A DNA stretch of 9,944 bases from CAZILN01 sp964540005 (lineage in GTDB: Bacteria > Bacteroidota > Bacteroidia > Bacteroidales > SM23-62). The stretch covers positions 1 to 9,944 of the forward strand of contig CAZILN010000098.1 in the NCBI GenBank assembly GCA_964540005.1, in the 5' to 3' direction. Shown piece after piece: positions 7,846 through 9,944 of the stretch; the first letter of the stretch is position 1, and every line of letters begins with the position of its first letter. A program made the position numbers and the translations under genes. The notes under the pieces are model-generated. The model was given only the letters and a program-made list of their open reading frames with translations. It had not been told where the DNA came from and did no database searches.

Positions 7846-9944
7846 ATGGCTAAATCAAAAAAAGATCAATCTGTTATTGAGATCGATCAAACTCAGGATG
7901 TGATGAATCCCTTCCCCGGATTGCGTCCATTCAGTATCGAGGAGAGCCACCTGTTTTTCGGAAGGGAAGGACAGAGTGAGGAAGTACTTCACCAGCTATC
8001 CGAGAACCGTTTCGTAGCAGTAATAGGAGCTTCCGGTAGCGGTAAATCCTCATTAATGTATTGTGGCCTGGTGCCTATCCTTTACGGGGGATTTATTGCG
8101 GAAGCAGGTTCTGAATGGAAGATCATAACCACCCGTCCGGGAAACCACCCCATCGTGAATCTTGCCGATTCCCTGGCAGCGTCCGACGAGAAAGCCTCAC
8201 CAGAAGACCGGCTGATCAACAGGAACATCACCCTGGCTATTCTTCAGAGAAGTTCACTTGGCCTGGTGGAAGCCATTTCCCAGATGGATATCAGCAAAGA
8301 GATCAACATTCTGCTGATGGTCGACCAGTTCGAAGAACTTTTTAGGTTTAAAAGAAGCCGGCGCGATGAAAGCACCTTCAATGAATCTGAGGCTTTTGTA
8401 AAACTCCTGGTGGAGGCAACTAACCAGTCGGAAATATCTATTTATATGGTATTGACGATGAGATCCGATTTTATCGGGGAATGTTCGCAATTCCAGGATC
8501 TGACCAGCCTTATCAACCGGAGCAACTACCTGATACCACAGATGACCCGTGATGATTTCCGGGATGCCGTAACCGGACCGGTGGCAGTGGGACATGCCAT
8601 TATCGATCCCAACCTGGTCCAGCAGCTGCTGAACGATGTGGGAGACAACCCTGACCAACTGCCCATACTGCAGCATGCCATGATGCGGACATGGGATTAT
8701 TGGTTGCAGCAGAAGGACACCGGCCGGCAGATATCCGTTTCGGACTATAATGCAGTGGGAAGGATGGAAAAGGCCCTTTCCGAACATGCAAACGAAGCCT
8801 TTGAAGAACTGTCTACAAGGGAGAAGAGTCTATGCGAAAGCATGTTCAAGACCCTTACAGATAAAGGAGGCGATAATATAGGCATCCGCAGGCCTACCAG
8901 GGTGGAGATCATTGCAGATATTGCCAGGGCCGAACCGGAAGAGATCATCAAGGTAGTCGAGGTATTCCGTGCCCCCGGACGATCATTCCTGGCCCCGGCA
9001 CATCACGTGAAACTGGATGCCGGTTCTGTTATTGATGTATCCCATGAAAGCCTGATGCGGATATGGGACCGGCTCAAGTTATGGGTTGATGAGGAGGCCC
9101 AGGCAGTCAACATGTATAAAAGGCTGTCTGATGCATCCGAATTGTTCCAGAGGGGAAAAACCGGACTATGGCGCCCGCCTGACCTGCAGCTGGCACTCAA
9201 CTGGAGAAGAAAGCAGCAGCCCACACTTACCTGGGCGGAACAATACAATCCTGCCTTTGAACGTACCATGGTATTCCTTGATACCAGTGAAAAGGATTTC
9301 ATTGCAGAAGAAGAAAATAAGATCAGGCTGCAGAAACGCTCATTGAAGCGTTCGCGGATCTTTGCTGGTGTACTGGGTACAGCGGCCATTATCTCCATCG
9401 GACTGATGCTATGGTCCTTTGTGCTGAGGGGAGAAGCCCTGAAAGCAACTATGGAGGCCATCCGGCAAACCGAACTGGCCGACAGTTCTGCCTTGGTGGC
9501 AATTTATCAGCAAGAGCAGGCAGAACTATCAGCAGAAGAGGCGCTCAGACAAAAGGCCCTGGCTGACAGCAGTGCCAATGTGGCCAGGCTCAAACAAATC
9601 CAGGCTGACAGCAGTGCAAGTGAGGCAGATCGGCAGAAGGCGAGTGCTGAGCTCTCAGCCCTCGAAGCCCAAAGGCAGACGAAAGTTGCCGAGCAGGAGG
9701 CAGAAAGGGCACAAAGGGAGCAGGAACGGGCACAAGATGCCAGTGAAGAAGCCAAACGGAACCAGACATTATCCATTGCCCAGTCTATGGCTGTAAAGTC
9801 CCTGCAGGTTGATAATGATAATAATCTGAAGGCACTTCTTGCATTTCAATCCTATCTTTTCAACCTTGATAATGGTGGGAGAGTGCATCATGCCGACATT
9901 TACTCTGCATTGCATGATGCAGCACTGGCACAGAAAGGACAGAA
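7846..9944 (+). CDS. nSTAND-type P-loop NTPase with internal membrane helix and coiled coil (partial)
   Basis: Reads open from the ATG at 7846 to the right edge (699 codons, no stop). Residues 21-41 (NPFPGLRPF, then ESHLFFGRE) are the usual entry to a novel-STAND NTPase. Walker A is GASGSGKS (61-68); Walker B is ILLMVDQFEEL (155-165, D160); a sensor-1-like strand is VLTMRSDFIGEC (202-213). DQLPILQHAMMRTW (270-283) and VIDVSHESLMRIW (395-407) are the helical and winged-helix parts of the same family. A basic stretch (KRSLKRSR, 497-504) precedes a single membrane helix at about 505-525, so the NTPase should be cytoplasmic. After it comes an alanine/glutamine/glutamate-rich coiled coil (about 528-640), then LSIAQSMAVKSLQ and NNLKALLAFQSYLF, the segment that in relatives leads into C-terminal WD40 repeats. 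No WD40 repeat is inside the window. STAND proteins are ATP-dependent switches that oligomerise on sensing a trigger, and several act in antiviral defence. The TIR-like gene 3 bases upstream is the likely partner. Confidence 0.88.
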   Translation, partial: MAKSKKDQSVIEIDQTQDVMNPFPGLRPFSIEESHLFFGREGQSEEVLHQLSENRFVAVIGASGSGKSSLMYCGLVPILYGGFIAEAGSEWKIITTRPGNHPIVNLADSLAASDEKASPEDRLINRNITLAILQRSSLGLVEAISQMDISKEINILLMVDQFEELFRFKRSRRDESTFNESEAFVKLLVEATNQSEISIYMVLTMRSDFIGECSQFQDLTSLINRSNYLIPQMTRDDFRDAVTGPVAVGHAIIDPNLVQQLLNDVGDNPDQLPILQHAMMRTWDYWLQQKDTGRQISVSDYNAVGRMEKALSEHANEAFEELSTREKSLCESMFKTLTDKGGDNIGIRRPTRVEIIADIARAEPEEIIKVVEVFRAPGRSFLAPAHHVKLDAGSVIDVSHESLMRIWDRLKLWVDEEAQAVNMYKRLSDASELFQRGKTGLWRPPDLQLALNWRRKQQPTLTWAEQYNPAFERTMVFLDTSEKDFIAEEENKIRLQKRSLKRSRIFAGVLGTAAIISIGLMLWSFVLRGEALKATMEAIRQTELADSSALVAIYQQEQAELSAEEALRQKALADSSANVARLKQIQADSSASEADRQKASAELSALEAQRQTKVAEQEAERAQREQERAQDASEEAKRNQTLSIAQSMAVKSLQVDNDNNLKALLAFQSYLFNLDNGGRVHHADIYSALHDAALAQKGQ
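9561..9617 (+). repeat. 15-base direct repeat in the coiled-coil coding region
   Basis: GGCTGACAGCAGTGC occurs at 9561-9575 and again at 9603-9617, exactly 42 bases (14 codons) apart. A diverged copy of the encoded motif is at about 9478-9492. Each encodes ADSSA (residues 545-549, 573-577, 587-591). Spacings of 28 and 14 residues are whole multiples of a heptad, which fits growth of the coiled coil by in-frame duplication. Confidence 0.75.

Noticed and set aside
8254..8787. 177-residue open frame on the minus strand
   Set aside because: It lies entirely within the nSTAND coding region, whose plus-strand reading has clear Walker B, sensor and helical motifs. The antisense product shows no recognisable domain.
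9003..9461. 152-residue serine-rich open frame on the minus strand
   Set aside because: Shadow of the nSTAND gene; the serine-rich composition comes from reading its codons in reverse.
1..9944. CRISPR array, tRNA or rRNA genes, insertion sequences
   Set aside because: No regularly spaced repeats, cloverleaf-like segments, transposase motifs or terminal inverted repeats were seen.

Overview
The window looks like chromosomal DNA from a free-living Bacteroidota member, probably of the Bacteroidales/Marinilabiliales kind. The pointers are moderate GC with AT-rich intergenic DNA, start codons preceded by A/T-rich sequence instead of Shine-Dalgarno motifs, and a set of multidomain signalling proteins typical of that phylum. 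The taxon is an inference from style, not from a marker gene.

Layout. Positions 1-666 (minus strand) hold the 5' part of a queuosine-precursor transporter of the YhhQ/VUT family, cut by the window edge. A 325-base AT-rich divergent intergenic region (667-991) follows. Four genes then run on the plus strand: (1) a 1064-residue protein joining a 12-helix MFS/nucleotide-transporter-like membrane domain, a HEAT-repeat region and a cyclic-nucleotide-binding-like domain (992-4186); (2) a membrane-bound SpoIIE/PP2C-type phosphatase with an extracytoplasmic sensor, HAMP domain and coiled coil (4209-6257), 22 bases downstream; (3) after a 154-base gap containing a strong imperfect hairpin, a cytoplasmic protein with apparently three TIR-like alpha/beta modules (6412-7842); (4) 3 bases later, the start of a large nSTAND-type P-loop NTPase with a single internal transmembrane helix and a long coiled coil, open at the right edge (7846-9944).

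How they may work together. Genes 1 and 2 look like one transcription unit and could form a membrane sensing pair: a transporter-derived sensor with helical scaffold, and a phosphatase that reads an external signal. Genes 3 and 4 are almost certainly translated together and have the architecture of a STAND-based signalling or immune module: a TIR-like partner and an NTPase switch whose sensor should lie beyond the window. Whether the two pairs form one four-gene system is unproven. The hairpin between them suggests separate control, while the shared strand and continuous order allow a functional link. The TIR-like/nSTAND pair is the best candidate for an undescribed system.
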